From assembly GCF_020099395.1 (NCBI RefSeq), contig NZ_CP083590.1:7192001-7256000 (forward strand): DNA of 64,000 nucleotides, given 5' to 3'. This document shows, piece by piece, positions 41,314 to 52,375 of this stretch. This DNA comes from Streptomyces mobaraensis (GTDB taxonomy: Bacteria > Actinomycetota > Actinomycetes > Streptomycetales > Streptomycetaceae). The notes under the pieces were generated by a model that saw only the letters and a program-made list of their open reading frames with translations, had not been told where the DNA came from and searched no databases. Positions within the stretch are counted from its first letter, which is position 1; every line of letters begins with the position of its first letter. Made by a program: the position numbers and the translations under genes.

Positions 41314-42924
41314 ATGCTCTTGCGACGGATGATGCGACGGACGGCTCGGCGCGCTCTCCAGGGGGCGCCTCCCTCGTTCTCCCCCGAACCGGCCGCCACC
41401 TGTCCCGCCGCCGGCCGCCCGGCGCGCGCCCGGTGGCGCGTGGCCCTGACCCGGGCGCCCTTCCGGACGGCGGCGCCGGCCTGCGCGCTGGCCTGCGCCG
41501 CGCTCCTGGTCGCCACGGCCGCCCCCGCCCCCGGAGCCACTCCCGCGCCGTCCGTGCGGGCGGACGCGGTCCGGGCGGACGCCGAGCGGCTGGCCGGCCG
41601 GCTGGCGTCGGAGGTCACCGCCGCCGGGGCCTGGCGCCACCTGGAGGCGTTCCAGCGCGCGGCCGACGACCACGACGGCGTCCGCGCCGCCGGCACCGCC
41701 GGGTACGACGCCTCGGCGCGGTACGTCACCCGGCGGCTGACCGAGGCCGGCTACCAGGTCCGCGTCCAGCGCTTCTCCTTCCCCGACAGCGTGCCCATGG
41801 CCCAGACCGCCCAGGTCACCGCGCCGGACCCGCGCACCCTGCACCCGCTGCTCGCCCGGTTCTCGCCCGCCACCCCGGACGGCGGATGGCGTGGACGCCT
41901 GGCCGTCCTGCCGGAGAAGGCGTACGGCTGCGACGCCGCCGACTACGCCGGGGACGTCCGCGGCCACGCCGTCCTCGCCCGCGTCGGCGGCTGCGACCTG
42001 GCCCGCAAGACCGAACTGGCCGCCGCGGCCGGTGCCGCCGCCCTGCTGGTGAACGTCGACCAGCAGCCGGCGGACATGAACATCCGCTCCACCGTCCGCC
42101 CGCCCGCCGTCGCCCGCGTCCCCACCGCCAACCTGTCGCGCGGCGAGGCCGAGCGGCTCGCCGCCGACGCCGCCCGCGGACCCGTCGACCTCTTCCTCGA
42201 CCTGCGCGGCCGGGCCGTCACCACCGACTCGTACAACCTCCTCGCCGACACCCCAGCCGGACGCTCCGACCGCACGGTCGTCCTGGGGTCGCACCTGGAC
42301 AGCGCCACCGAGGGCCCCGGCCTCAACGACAACGGCAGCAGCGCGGCCATGGTCCTGGAGACCGCCCTGCGGCTCGCCCCGCACCGTGACCAGGTCCGCA
42401 ACCGGGTGCGCTTCGCCTTCTGGGGCGCCGAGGAGGAGGGCATGGTCGGGTCCGGGTACTACGTCGGGCAGTTGAGCGACCGGGAGCGCCGGGAGACCGC
42501 GCTCGTCCTCAACTTCGAGACCATCGCCTCGCCCAACTACGCCCGTATGGTCTACCACGGCACCGGCGCCGTACCGCCCGGCACCGACACCGTCGAGAAG
42601 GTCTTCACCGACCGCTTCGCCCGGCGCGGACTGCCCACCGTCCCGCTGGAGTTCGACGGCCGGTCCGACTTCGCGCCGTTCATGGCCGCCGGCATCCCCG
42701 CCGGGGGCGGCTCCGCCGGCTACAACCACCTCAAGACCCCCGAATGGCAGCGGCTGTTCGGCGGCACCGCGGGCGAACTCACCGACCCCTGCTACCACCA
42801 GACCTGCGACACGCTCTCCCACCTCGACCGGACCATCCTCGGCCAGTTCGGCGACGCGATGGCCTGGGCGACCGCCCGCTTCGCCGTCGACGTCTCCGAC
42901 GTCGGCACCGCCCGCGGCCGGTGA
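41314..42924 (+). CDS. Secreted M28 family aminopeptidase
   Basis: The 536-residue protein has an exported N-terminus (hydrophobic APACALACAALLVATAAPAP near residue 60), a protease-associated domain insert (about 180-290) and the M28 zinc-site motifs: GSHLDSATEGPGLNDNGSSA with the first His and Asp, and WGAEEEGMVGS with the catalytic Glu pair. A late Asp (DFAPFMAAGIPAGG) and a final His (CDTLSHLD) complete the site. It resembles the S. griseus aminopeptidase but is longer. GGGGGA lies six bases before the ATG. Confidence 0.85.
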   Translation: MLLRRMMRRTARRALQGAPPSFSPEPAATCPAAGRPARARWRVALTRAPFRTAAPACALACAALLVATAAPAPGATPAPSVRADAVRADAERLAGRLASEVTAAGAWRHLEAFQRAADDHDGVRAAGTAGYDASARYVTRRLTEAGYQVRVQRFSFPDSVPMAQTAQVTAPDPRTLHPLLARFSPATPDGGWRGRLAVLPEKAYGCDAADYAGDVRGHAVLARVGGCDLARKTELAAAAGAAALLVNVDQQPADMNIRSTVRPPAVARVPTANLSRGEAERLAADAARGPVDLFLDLRGRAVTTDSYNLLADTPAGRSDRTVVLGSHLDSATEGPGLNDNGSSAAMVLETALRLAPHRDQVRNRVRFAFWGAEEEGMVGSGYYVGQLSDRERRETALVLNFETIASPNYARMVYHGTGAVPPGTDTVEKVFTDRFARRGLPTVPLEFDGRSDFAPFMAAGIPAGGGSAGYNHLKTPEWQRLFGGTAGELTDPCYHQTCDTLSHLDRTILGQFGDAMAWATARFAVDVSDVGTARGR

Positions 42925-42979
42925 GCCGCACGCCCCGGGCGCTTACGATGACGGGACCGCCCAGCGTGAGGAGCCGGCC

Positions 42980-44065
42980 ATGAGCACCGCCTTCCCCCTG
43001 ACCCGGACCACCTGTCCCGTCCCCGAGGCCGAGCGGGCCGCGCGGCTCGCGGCGCCGGGCTTCGGCCGGTACTTCACGGACCACATGGCCACCGCCACCT
43101 GGACGGCGGACGGCGGCTGGCACGACCGCGGCATCGGCCCGATCGCCCCGTTCACCCTGCACCCCAGCGCCGCCGTCCTGCACTACGCCCAGGAGATCTT
43201 CGAGGGGCTGAAGGCGTACCGGCACTCCGACGGCAGCGTCTGGCTGTTCCGCCCGGAGGCCAACGCCCGCCGCTTCCTCCGCTCCGCCCGGCGGCTGGCC
43301 CTGCCCGAACTGCCCGAGGAGGACTTCCTCGCGAGCATCGAGGAACTGGTCCGGGCCGACGCGGCCTGGGTCCCCGTCCCCACCGGCGAGGAGAGCCTCT
43401 ACCTGCGGCCCTTCATGTTCGCCTCCGAGGCGTTCCTCGGCGTACGGCCCGCCGCCGAGGCGCGCTACGCGGTGATCGCGAGCCCGGCCGGCCCGTACTT
43501 CCCCTCCGGCGTCACCGGCGTCACCCTCTGGATCAGCGGCCGCTACACCCGCGCCGCCCCGGGCGGCACCGGCGCCGCCAAGTGCGGCGGCAACTACGCC
43601 GGCGGCCTGGCCGCCCAGCTGGAGGCCCGGAACCACGGCTGCGACCAGGTGCTGTACCTGGACAGCGCGGGCCGGGGCACCCTGGAGGAATCCGGCACCA
43701 TGAACCTCTGCCTGATCACCTCCGACGACGAGCTCGTCACCCCGTCCCTCGGCACCATCCTGGAAGGCGTCACCCGCGACACCGTCCTCACCCTCGCCCC
43801 CGACCTCGGCCTCACCCCCGTCGAACGGACCGTCACCCTCGACGAACTCCGCACCTCCGCCGCCGACGGCCGCGTCACCGAGGTCTTCGCCGCCGGAACG
43901 GCCGCCGTCATCACCCCGGTCACCGGCTTCAAGAGCGACGCCCACACCTTCCCCATCGCCGACGGCACCCCCGGCAAGAAGACCCTGGCCCTCCGCGAGC
44001 GCGTCCTGGACATCCAGTTCGGCCGCGCGGAGGACGAGCACGGGTGGCTGCGACGGGTGCTCTGA
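42980..44065 (+). CDS. ilvE: Branched-chain amino acid aminotransferase
   Basis: The 361-residue protein is a fold-IV PLP enzyme: LHYAQEIFEGLKAYRH, FRPEANARRF, GGTGAAKCGGNYAGGL with the PLP lysine near residue 201, and EESGTMNLCLIT. It matches BCAT of actinobacteria and makes the last step of Val, Leu and Ile synthesis. It follows the M28 gene by 55 bp on the same strand but has its own GAGGAG site. Confidence 0.9.
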   Translation: MSTAFPLTRTTCPVPEAERAARLAAPGFGRYFTDHMATATWTADGGWHDRGIGPIAPFTLHPSAAVLHYAQEIFEGLKAYRHSDGSVWLFRPEANARRFLRSARRLALPELPEEDFLASIEELVRADAAWVPVPTGEESLYLRPFMFASEAFLGVRPAAEARYAVIASPAGPYFPSGVTGVTLWISGRYTRAAPGGTGAAKCGGNYAGGLAAQLEARNHGCDQVLYLDSAGRGTLEESGTMNLCLITSDDELVTPSLGTILEGVTRDTVLTLAPDLGLTPVERTVTLDELRTSAADGRVTEVFAAGTAAVITPVTGFKSDAHTFPIADGTPGKKTLALRERVLDIQFGRAEDEHGWLRRVL

Positions 44066-44116
44066 CGGTGGGTGTTCCGACGGCGGGTGCTCCGACGGCC
44101 CTCCGACGGCCGGGGT

Positions 44117-44155
44117 CGGGCGGGCGGCAGCCGCCACGGCGGCGGTGCCCGCCCG
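44117..44155. terminator. Hairpin terminator after ilvE
   Basis: Outer arms CGGGCGGGC (44117-44125) and GCCCGCCCG (44147-44155) enclose an inner GCCGCC/GGCGGC pairing. It lies between convergent genes. Confidence 0.7.
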
Positions 44156-44172
44156 GCCTCCGGAGTGCCCGG

Positions 44173-44718
44173 TCAGCGTCGAGGGCTGCTGAGCCCGTCG
44201 CTCCGGTGCGCCCACAGGGTGGCCTGCGGGTCCACGTAGGGAGCCGCCCCGGCGGCCCGGTCCTGATCGTGCCCGCACCGGAGGGAGACCGTCGCGGGGC
44301 CCGCGCTGGAGAAGGCGCCGTGGACGCTGACCGTGGCCACGTACACCCCCGTGCCGGCGCTCCCGGCGGAGGGGCTGCCGACCATGGTGGACGCCCCGCC
44401 GACGGGGGTATCGCCCGAGTACAGCGTGCACCGGGTGTAGTCGCTGGGCCCCCAGCCCACCAGCGTCGCGTTGCCGGACAGCACCCAGGAACCGGCGGGC
44501 ACCGAGTCCGACACCACCGTCGTGGCCACCCCGCCCTTGGTGCTGAGCTGCACCGCGGACGAGTTCTGTCTCAGCACGTCCTGCCCGGTCGCGAGCCTCG
44601 GCTCGGCCACGGGCGCCGCGGACGTACCGGCCGACGCCGACGCGGCCGTGAGAACACCGCCCGCCACCAGGACACCGGCGCCCAGCAGCGCCATCGACCG
44701 GGACGACTTCGTCATCAT
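44173..44718 (-). CDS. Secreted protein of unknown function downstream of the kinase
   Basis: The 181-residue protein begins MMTKSSRSMALLGAGVLVAG, a Sec signal peptide, and the mature part is Ser/Thr/Gly-rich with beta-strand periodicity and two Cys (RCTLYSG, LRCGH). No family is recognised. GAGGAAG precedes the double ATG. Because of the frameshift at the end of the upstream kinase, this gene is in frame with the kinase and no stop separates them in the sequence as given. Confidence 0.7.
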   Translation of the reverse strand: MMTKSSRSMALLGAGVLVAGGVLTAASASAGTSAAPVAEPRLATGQDVLRQNSSAVQLSTKGGVATTVVSDSVPAGSWVLSGNATLVGWGPSDYTRCTLYSGDTPVGGASTMVGSPSAGSAGTGVYVATVSVHGAFSSAGPATVSLRCGHDQDRAAGAAPYVDPQATLWAHRSDGLSSPRR

Positions 44719-44867
44719 CTGGCTTCCTCTCTCGGGTGGTGCCGGTGGAAACCCTCGCGACAGAGGATGGTGCTCCGGAAGCCGGTGGGACAGAGAGTGT
44801 TCGGCCGACTGCGAGGCCGGAACTATCCGGTGCTCCCTCCGCCCGTCCGCACGGGCCGTACCACCCG

Positions 44868-46386
44868 TCAGACCGCGCCCCCCACCCGCGGCACGGGCAG
44901 CCGTCCCACCGCCCGCGCCCCCCCGTTCGGCGTCCGCGAAGTGCAGCGTCCCCCCGTGCAGAAGGGCGATCTCACGGGAGATGGCCAGGCCGAGGCCGGC
45001 GCCGCCGGCGGAGCGGGTACGGGCGTCCTCCAGGCGGCCGAAGCGTTCGAAGACGTGCTCGCGCGCGGGGACCGGGATGCCGGGTCCGTCGTCGGAGACC
45101 TCGACGACGACGGCCCCGGAGGAGTCCGGACGCACCGTGATCCCGACGGCGGTATCGGCGTAACGGCAGGCGTTGTCCAGGAGGTTGCGGAGCAGCCGTT
45201 CCAACTGGACGGCGCTGCCGCGCACGGTGACGGGTTCCTCCGCGGCGGAACAGCGGATCCGCAACGGCCGCTCCCGGCGCCGGTGGCGGTACTCCTCGGC
45301 AAGATCGTGGGCGAGGCCGGCCAGGTCGACGACCGCCTCGCCGGGCGGCACGCCCCCGTCCAGCCGGGCCAGCAGCAACAGGTCCTCGCTCAGCAGCTGC
45401 AACCGGACGACGTCGTCGAGCGCGCTGCGCACGGCGGCGGGCCAGTCGGCCTCCTCGGGGTGGGCCAGGGCGGCTTCGAGGGAGGTCCGCAAAGCCGTGA
45501 GGGGGCTGCGGAGTTCGTGCGAGGCGTCGGCGACGAACCGCCGCTGGAGCTCGGCCGCGTTCTCCAGCCGGTCCAGGATCGCGTTGGTGGTCAGCGCCAA
45601 CCGGGTGATCTCGTCACCCGACGCGGGCACCGGCACCCGCCGGTCCAGGGAACGGGCCGTGATGTCCTCCAGCTCCCGGCGGATCGCCTCGACCGGGCGC
45701 AGCGCCCGCCCGGCCGTCGCCCAGGCGGCGACGGCGAGCAGCGCGGCGGCGACCGGCGGCCAGACGAACATGCCCCAGCCGAGGGTCGACTCGTACCCGG
45801 CGACGTTCTCCCCCATGTGGGACTCCCACCACAGGCCGCACGGCAGGACGAGCGCCGCCCCGCCGCCGGCCGCGAGCGCCAGCCGGCCCCGCACGGACAA
45901 CGACCGCCAGGAGGGCTCCGCCGCCGTCCAGGCCGCGGTGGCGACGACCAGCGCGATGACGGGAGCGGCGAACAACGGTCCCCACAGGGCGGCGTACCGG
46001 CCGGTTCCGAGCGGGTCACCGTGGTTGTGGTGGCGGAGCCAGCCGGTGTGCGCGTTCAGCTGCCAGGCCGTGAGGGCCCCCGCGGCGACGGCGGCGCGGA
46101 GCCGCGGCCCGCGGCGCGGACCGCCGGCGGCCCAGGTCGCGGCGGCGACCAGAAGCGTTCCCGCAGGAATCCCGAACACCCGGATCCTGGTGATCACCGG
46201 ACCCACACGGTCCGCCGGCGGGTACGCCGGAGAGTACCCGCCATGCCCCGCGGCGACGGCGTCCGCGTGGCGCAGCAGGGCGACGAACAGCAGCAGCACG
46301 CCGGCCGCCGTCAGCGCGGCCACCGCCGCGGCACGCGTCCGGGGCCGTCCCACCGCCCGCCGCACGAGCGCGAGGGCCGCGGTCAC
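44868..46386 (-). CDS. Sensor histidine kinase with a one-base frameshift near the 3' end
   Basis: The protein has four to five N-terminal hydrophobic segments, a HAMP-like region (ALRPVEAIRRELEDITARSL), the HisKA phospho-site DASHELRSPLTALR, and HATPase motifs LLRNLLDNACRYA, SDDGPGIP, VFERFGRLED and AGLGLAISRE. The expected end, RAVGRLPVPRVGGAV then TGA at 44870-44868, lies one frame away: a run of seven C at 44918-44924 must be one base shorter to reach it. As given, the frame runs through without a stop into the downstream secreted protein. The frameshift removes only the last 16 or so residues, so the kinase core is intact. GTG 46386 overlaps the regulator stop by four bases. Confidence 0.8.
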
Positions 46387-47051
46387 CGGGCGCTCACCCG
46401 GTAACCGCCCCCGCGTACCGTCCCGATGGTCGCGCGGTCGAACGGCGCGTCCACCTTCCGGCGCAGCGCGCTGACGTACACCTCGACGATGTTGAGGTCG
46501 CCGTCGTACTCGGCCGACCACACCTGCTCGGCCACGTCCGTCTTGGACACGACCTCACCGGGCCGCCGCATCAGGCACTCCAGGACGGCGAACTCCTTCG
46601 CCGTCAGCCGGATCGCTGTCTCCCCGCGCCGGCAGGACCGGTCCGCCGGATCGAGCCAGAGGTCGCCGACGTTGAGGACCGCCCGGCCGCCGCCGCCCCG
46701 CCGCAGCAGGGCGCGCAGCCGCGCCTCCAGCACCACGTACGAGAACGGTTTGGCGAGGAAGTCGTCGGCGCCCGTGTCGAGGGCCTCGGCCTCGTCGTAC
46801 TCGCCGTTCTTCGCCGTCAGCATCAGGACCGGCGTGGCGACGCCCTCCGCCCGCAACCGGGCGCACACCCGGTAGCCGTTGAGCCCGGGCAGCATGATGT
46901 CGAGGACGATCGCCCGGTACGCGTGCTCCCGCGCCAAGTGCAGCCCGGTGAGCCCGTCGTGGGCCACGTCCACGGCGTAACCGGCGGCGGACAGCCCCCT
47001 CTGCAGGGAGGCGGCCAGCCGTTCCTCGTCCTCGATCACCAACAAGCGCAT
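46383..47051 (-). CDS. OmpR/PhoB-type response regulator
   Basis: The 222-residue protein has a receiver domain (VIEDEERLA acidic pair, phospho-Asp in IVLDIMLPG, conserved Lys in LAKPFSY) and a winged-helix output domain (LTAKEFAVLECLMRRPGEVV, ending TVRGGGYRVSA). It is transcribed with the kinase, overlapping it by four bases. The CTTCAGC repeats just upstream are its likely autoregulatory site. The signal is unknown; the adjacent glycosyltransferase and secreted protein are candidate targets. Confidence 0.9.
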   Translation of the reverse strand: MRLLVIEDEERLAASLQRGLSAAGYAVDVAHDGLTGLHLAREHAYRAIVLDIMLPGLNGYRVCARLRAEGVATPVLMLTAKNGEYDEAEALDTGADDFLAKPFSYVVLEARLRALLRRGGGGRAVLNVGDLWLDPADRSCRRGETAIRLTAKEFAVLECLMRRPGEVVSKTDVAEQVWSAEYDGDLNIVEVYVSALRRKVDAPFDRATIGTVRGGGYRVSAR

Positions 47052-47082
47052 CGGGCCAGTATCCCGGCCCCCTCGCGGCCGC

Positions 47083-47120
47083 CTGAAGAAGCCTTCAGCT
47101 TTCTTCAGCGTCCCTTCAGC
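47083..47120. promoter_or_regulatory. CTTCAGC direct-repeat array between regulator and glycosyltransferase genes
   Basis: CTTCAGC occurs at 47093-47099, 47103-47109 and 47114-47120, that is every 10-11 bp, with an inverted CTGAAG at 47083-47088. Direct repeats with this spacing are the usual binding pattern of OmpR/PhoB-type dimers. The array sits 32-69 bp from the regulator start and 53-90 bp from the divergent glycosyltransferase start. Confidence 0.6.
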
Positions 47121-47172
47121 GGTGCCGGGAGAGCATCCGGGTGCCCTCGCCCGCCGCTCACCGAAGGTCGTC

Positions 47173-48867
47173 ATGCAGACCGTCGTGCCCCCGCCGACCG
47201 TCGTCTCCGCCCCGCATCCCCGGTGGCGGACCGTCCCGCCCGCCCTCCGGCGGCCGGCGCTGGTGGTCGCGGTGCTCGCCACCGGTACCGCCGTCGCGCA
47301 GCAGGTCCTGTTCGCGTGCGGGGGCGGTGGCCTGGTGCCCGGACGGCAGCCGTGGCCCTTCCTGCTCCTCGCCGTCCCCGCCTGGCTGGTGGCCCGGCCG
47401 TGGGCGGAACGCCCGGTGCCCGGGGCCGTCCTGCGGGGGACGGACGTCCTGCGGCGGATGCCCGCGTGGGCCGGGGTCCTCGCCGTCCTCGCCGCGGCCG
47501 GCGCCGTCTGGGCCGTCCTCCAGGACCACGAACCCCTGATCGGGCACGAGGAGGCGGTGTACGCGAACAAGGCCCGTTCCTGGCGGGACGGAACGCCCGC
47601 CGCGGGCTGGGGGGAGTACCGGCCGCCGGGCCTGCCCGCCCTGGGCCGGCTCGCGCTCGCCGTCCACGACGACGTAGGCGCCCTGCGGGCGGTCGCGCTC
47701 GTCCTGGCGCTGTTCACCCTGACCGTCGTCTGGTGGGCCGCCGCCCGCTGGACCGGCCCCCGGCAGGCGGTCCTGGTGATGCTCCTGATGCTGGGTGGAC
47801 TGGGGTTTCTGCGCCGGGTGCCGGAGTTCCTCAACGACATAGGGGCGACCGGCCTGTTGCTGCTCGTCGTCGTCCTCCTCGTCCGCGCACAGGAGGCTCC
47901 GGGACCGTTGTCGCTGCCGGCCGCCGCCGGGGTCGCGCTGGCCGCCTTCCACCTCCGTTACGGCGTGGTGGGGAGCCTGGCCGGCGTGGCCCTCGCCGCC
48001 GTCCTCGCGTACGGTCCGCGTGCCTGGCTGGCCCAAGGGCGCCGGCTGGCCGTCGCCGGCGGCGTCCTGCTCGCCGGCCTCGTCCCGCACCTCGTCCACG
48101 CCGTGCACACGACGGGGTCGCCGCTGGGCCTGATCGTCGACGCGACGGACCGGGCCAACCGCTCCTACCCGGGCGACGGGCTCGTCTACTACCTGGCCGT
48201 CTTCCCGTACCGGCTGGCCGGCGACCTCGGGGCGGTGGTGATGACGGCCGGCCTCTGCTGCGCGGCCGCGGCCGTCCGGAGGCTGCGCGGCCGACGGGCG
48301 GGAGGAGAGGACCGGCGCCACGCCTTCCTGGGGCTAACGGCCGTCCTCGTCCCCGTCGTCCTCGGCACGGCCACGGACGGCGAACCGCGGTTCGTGTACC
48401 TGCCGGTGGTCCTGCTCATCCTGCTGGGCGTCCGGCACCTCGCCGGCCGGGCCGGCCGGTACGCGCGCCCGCTGCTCGCCGCCGTCGCCGTGCTCGCGGC
48501 CGTGACCGTGCCGGCCACCGCCCAGTACGTGGCGCGCGTCGCGATGCCGAAGCCGATGGCGCAGCACGCGTCCACGGTGCCCGTCGCCCGCGAACTGGCG
48601 GACGGGCGGCGGCCCTGTCTGATCGTCACCGCTTACGAGCCCGAGACGGGCTGGTACTCCGGCTGCGACGCCGTCACCTTCGACCAGTACCGGGCCCGAC
48701 CACGGCCGCCGGCCCGGGTCCGCACCAGCTTCGTCCTCTACGAGCGGGGGCGGCTCCAGCCCGGACGCGCGCGGCTCGCGGAGCTGATCGGGGGCCGTGA
48801 CGTCACCGTCCGGGTGACGGCGGCACGGGGGGCGCTGGGGCGGGCGACGGTCATCACGCCGCGGTGA
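47173..48867 (+). CDS. GT-C type membrane glycosyltransferase (PMT/ArnT-like)
   Basis: The 564-residue protein has about ten to twelve hydrophobic segments. The first extracellular loop carries HEEAVYANKARSWRDG followed by GEYRPPGLPALG, the acidic metal-binding pair and aromatic-PPG pattern of PMT_2/ArnT-type enzymes that use polyprenyl-phosphate sugars. A C-terminal soluble part of about 100 residues follows. It probably glycosylates a lipid, polymer or protein outside the membrane. GAAGG lies six bases before the ATG. It shares its upstream region with the two-component genes. Confidence 0.75.
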   Translation: MQTVVPPPTVVSAPHPRWRTVPPALRRPALVVAVLATGTAVAQQVLFACGGGGLVPGRQPWPFLLLAVPAWLVARPWAERPVPGAVLRGTDVLRRMPAWAGVLAVLAAAGAVWAVLQDHEPLIGHEEAVYANKARSWRDGTPAAGWGEYRPPGLPALGRLALAVHDDVGALRAVALVLALFTLTVVWWAAARWTGPRQAVLVMLLMLGGLGFLRRVPEFLNDIGATGLLLLVVVLLVRAQEAPGPLSLPAAAGVALAAFHLRYGVVGSLAGVALAAVLAYGPRAWLAQGRRLAVAGGVLLAGLVPHLVHAVHTTGSPLGLIVDATDRANRSYPGDGLVYYLAVFPYRLAGDLGAVVMTAGLCCAAAAVRRLRGRRAGGEDRRHAFLGLTAVLVPVVLGTATDGEPRFVYLPVVLLILLGVRHLAGRAGRYARPLLAAVAVLAAVTVPATAQYVARVAMPKPMAQHASTVPVARELADGRRPCLIVTAYEPETGWYSGCDAVTFDQYRARPRPPARVRTSFVLYERGRLQPGRARLAELIGGRDVTVRVTAARGALGRATVITPR

Positions 48868-48895
48868 GCCGTCCCCGCGGCACCGGTTCGTCAGG

Positions 48896-49408
48896 TCACC
48901 GGTCGCGGAAGGTCTGTACTCCCGCGCGGCAGCCGCGGGTCCAGGCGTCCGGGTAGGCGGTGCCGGCCTTGTGGGCGCGTTTCTCGCAGCCGCCCCAGAC
49001 GACCTCGCGGACGGCCGAGCCCTTGCCGCCGGCCTCCAGGACGTCCTGGCCGGTGTCGAAGCCGTCGTCGTAGGCGGACTCGGAGGTCTCCTCCTCCTCG
49101 TCGTCCTCCTCCTCGTCCTCCGCGCCGTCGCCGTCCGGGTCCGCCGCCTCGTCGTCCTCGGCGTCGTCGTACGCCTCGTCCCCGGCGGCCCCGCCGTCTT
49201 CGTCCTCGTACGCGCCGTCGTCACCAGGCGTCGGGTCGCCCGCCGTGCCCGGGCGGCGGTGGTCGTCGCGGGGGCCGGGGTCGGTGCCGCAGGATGTCAG
49301 GAGGAGGGAGCAGGCGGCCGCCGACACGAGGAGAACGGGCAGGGCCCGGCGGGGGCGCCGGGCGGGAGGGGCCGGGGGGTGGGCGTCGGGGACCGTCTGC
49401 TGTGCCAT
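48896..49408 (-). CDS. Acidic lipoprotein of unknown function
   Basis: The 170-residue product has a lipobox LLLTSCGT at about residue 35-42 after a hydrophobic stretch, so it is anchored by lipidation. The middle is a very acidic, unstructured run of Asp and Glu (about residues 62-112). A C-terminal part with two Cys (GGCEKRAHK, RGCRAGV) may be a small folded domain that recurs in actinobacterial lipoproteins. No function is known. Confidence 0.7.
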   Translation of the reverse strand: MAQQTVPDAHPPAPPARRPRRALPVLLVSAAACSLLLTSCGTDPGPRDDHRRPGTAGDPTPGDDGAYEDEDGGAAGDEAYDDAEDDEAADPDGDGAEDEEEDDEEEETSESAYDDGFDTGQDVLEAGGKGSAVREVVWGGCEKRAHKAGTAYPDAWTRGCRAGVQTFRDR

Positions 49409-49443
49409 ACGACCGTACGGTACGGGGTCCGGGGCCCCGGTGC

Positions 49444-49836
49444 TCAGCCGCCCGTGGCCGGCGTCAGGACGAGGCGGACCTCCAGCTCGTGCTCGCCCGG
49501 CACGGTGCCGTGCTCCTCCACCCCGAAGGCCCCGGCCAGCTCGTCGTGCACCTGGCGCACCGGCTGCGCGGCGCCGAACAGGTCGACGGTGACGGGGGCG
49601 TCGAGCGGTACGGGAGCGGGGCCGGTGCGCGGGCGGCGGGCCCGGGTGTCGACCACCGTGCACCAGACGACGGGCTTGCCCGGTGCCGTCCCCCGGCCCT
49701 CGCTCCGTTCGGCGATGACGGTGCCGGGTGAGGTGGGGAAGGCGGCGTCCAGGGCGGCGATGACCGCGTCGGCGGTCTCCCGGCCGCAGCCGGTCAGATG
49801 GACGCTGACGTGATCCGCGCTGTCCGGGTTGGTCAC
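49444..49836 (-). CDS. Conserved hypothetical protein
   Basis: The 130-residue protein (start VTNPDSADHVSVHLTGCG) has alternating beta strands and helices and looks cytosolic. AAAGGAG lies eight bases before the GTG. I do not recognise a family. It is divergent from the FtsH-type gene. Confidence 0.65.
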   Translation of the reverse strand: MTNPDSADHVSVHLTGCGRETADAVIAALDAAFPTSPGTVIAERSEGRGTAPGKPVVWCTVVDTRARRPRTGPAPVPLDAPVTVDLFGAAQPVRQVHDELAGAFGVEEHGTVPGEHELEVRLVLTPATGG

Positions 49837-50142
49837 CGGGAGCTCCTTTGCGTCGTGCCGTCGTCGGCCGCTGCCGCCGGACCGTCCCCCGGCTCGACCG
49901 TACGGGCCGGCCGGGCGGGCGGCACCCGGGGCGGGTCCGTCCGTGGCGGACCATTCGCGGCGTCCGGCCGCGTACCCGCTGAGCAGGGGCGCATGCCCCG
50001 AGTGGCCCAGTGCGACCCCGTTCGGCTCTGCCGGGTGGGGCCCTGATCCCCGATCCTGGACGAAGGGGATGACCAGGAGGATTGGGTCGACTGGGACAAC
50101 GGGGGCGGCGCCACCGCGCCGCCCCGCGAGGGAGAGCGGTCC
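49837..50142. other. Divergent spacer before the FtsH-type gene
   Basis: This 306-bp region holds the promoters of the two divergent genes. I see no clear gene, repeat or operator beyond short GC palindromes around 49955-49990. Confidence 0.4.
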
Positions 50143-52050
<1,908 letters not shown>

Positions 52051-52087
52051 CCGGCGTGGCCGGGGGGCCGCCCGGGCTGCCCGCCGC

Positions 52088-52375
52088 TCAGAGCTCCCAG
52101 CCGTACATCGGCGACCGCCGCGGCTCCGGCCCCGCCCCGCGCGTCGCCACGTCCCGCTCCGCCGTGCCGATCAGCCGGTCCCCGAGCTCGCGCAGGGCAC
52201 GGCCCGCGGCGAACTCGTCACCGATCACCGGGACGTCCTGGTCGCCCGGCGCGCACCGGGCGACGCCCTGGCCCGTGACGGTGGTGGCGCCGGTGTCGAG
52301 GACCGCGCGGGCCTTCGTGGTGCCGCCGTCCTCGGTGAGGTCCAGCCGGATCCTCCACTCGGTCGTGTGCTCCAT
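52088..52375 (-). CDS. DUF1876 family protein
   Basis: The 95-residue protein matches DUF1876: WRIRLDLTEDGGTTKARAVL, TGQGVARCAPGDQDVPVIGD and the helix ALRELGDRLIG. This small fold is common in actinobacteria, often close to stress genes, and has no known function. It is convergent with the FtsH-type gene. Confidence 0.85.
   Translation of the reverse strand: MEHTTEWRIRLDLTEDGGTTKARAVLDTGATTVTGQGVARCAPGDQDVPVIGDEFAAGRALRELGDRLIGTAERDVATRGAGPEPRRSPMYGWEL

Noticed and set aside
40035..42389. Long open frame of 784 codons overlapping the M28 peptidase and DUF4232 genes
   Set aside because: It is the high-GC shadow of genes with clear motifs, and its translation is Arg/Pro/Gly low-complexity sequence.
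39159..44065. Inclusion of the isocitrate-lyase-like gene and ilvE in the pseudopeptide cluster
   Set aside because: They are separated by the STAND, FUSC, DUF4232 and peptidase genes, lie beyond the divergent promoter, and a terminator at 39121 isolates the lyase. The six-gene operon is sufficient without them.
44173..46521. A single 782-codon protein joining the histidine kinase and the secreted protein
   Set aside because: The second half has its own ribosome site, double ATG and signal peptide, and one base removed from the C7 run gives a normal kinase end. A fusion is the less likely reading.
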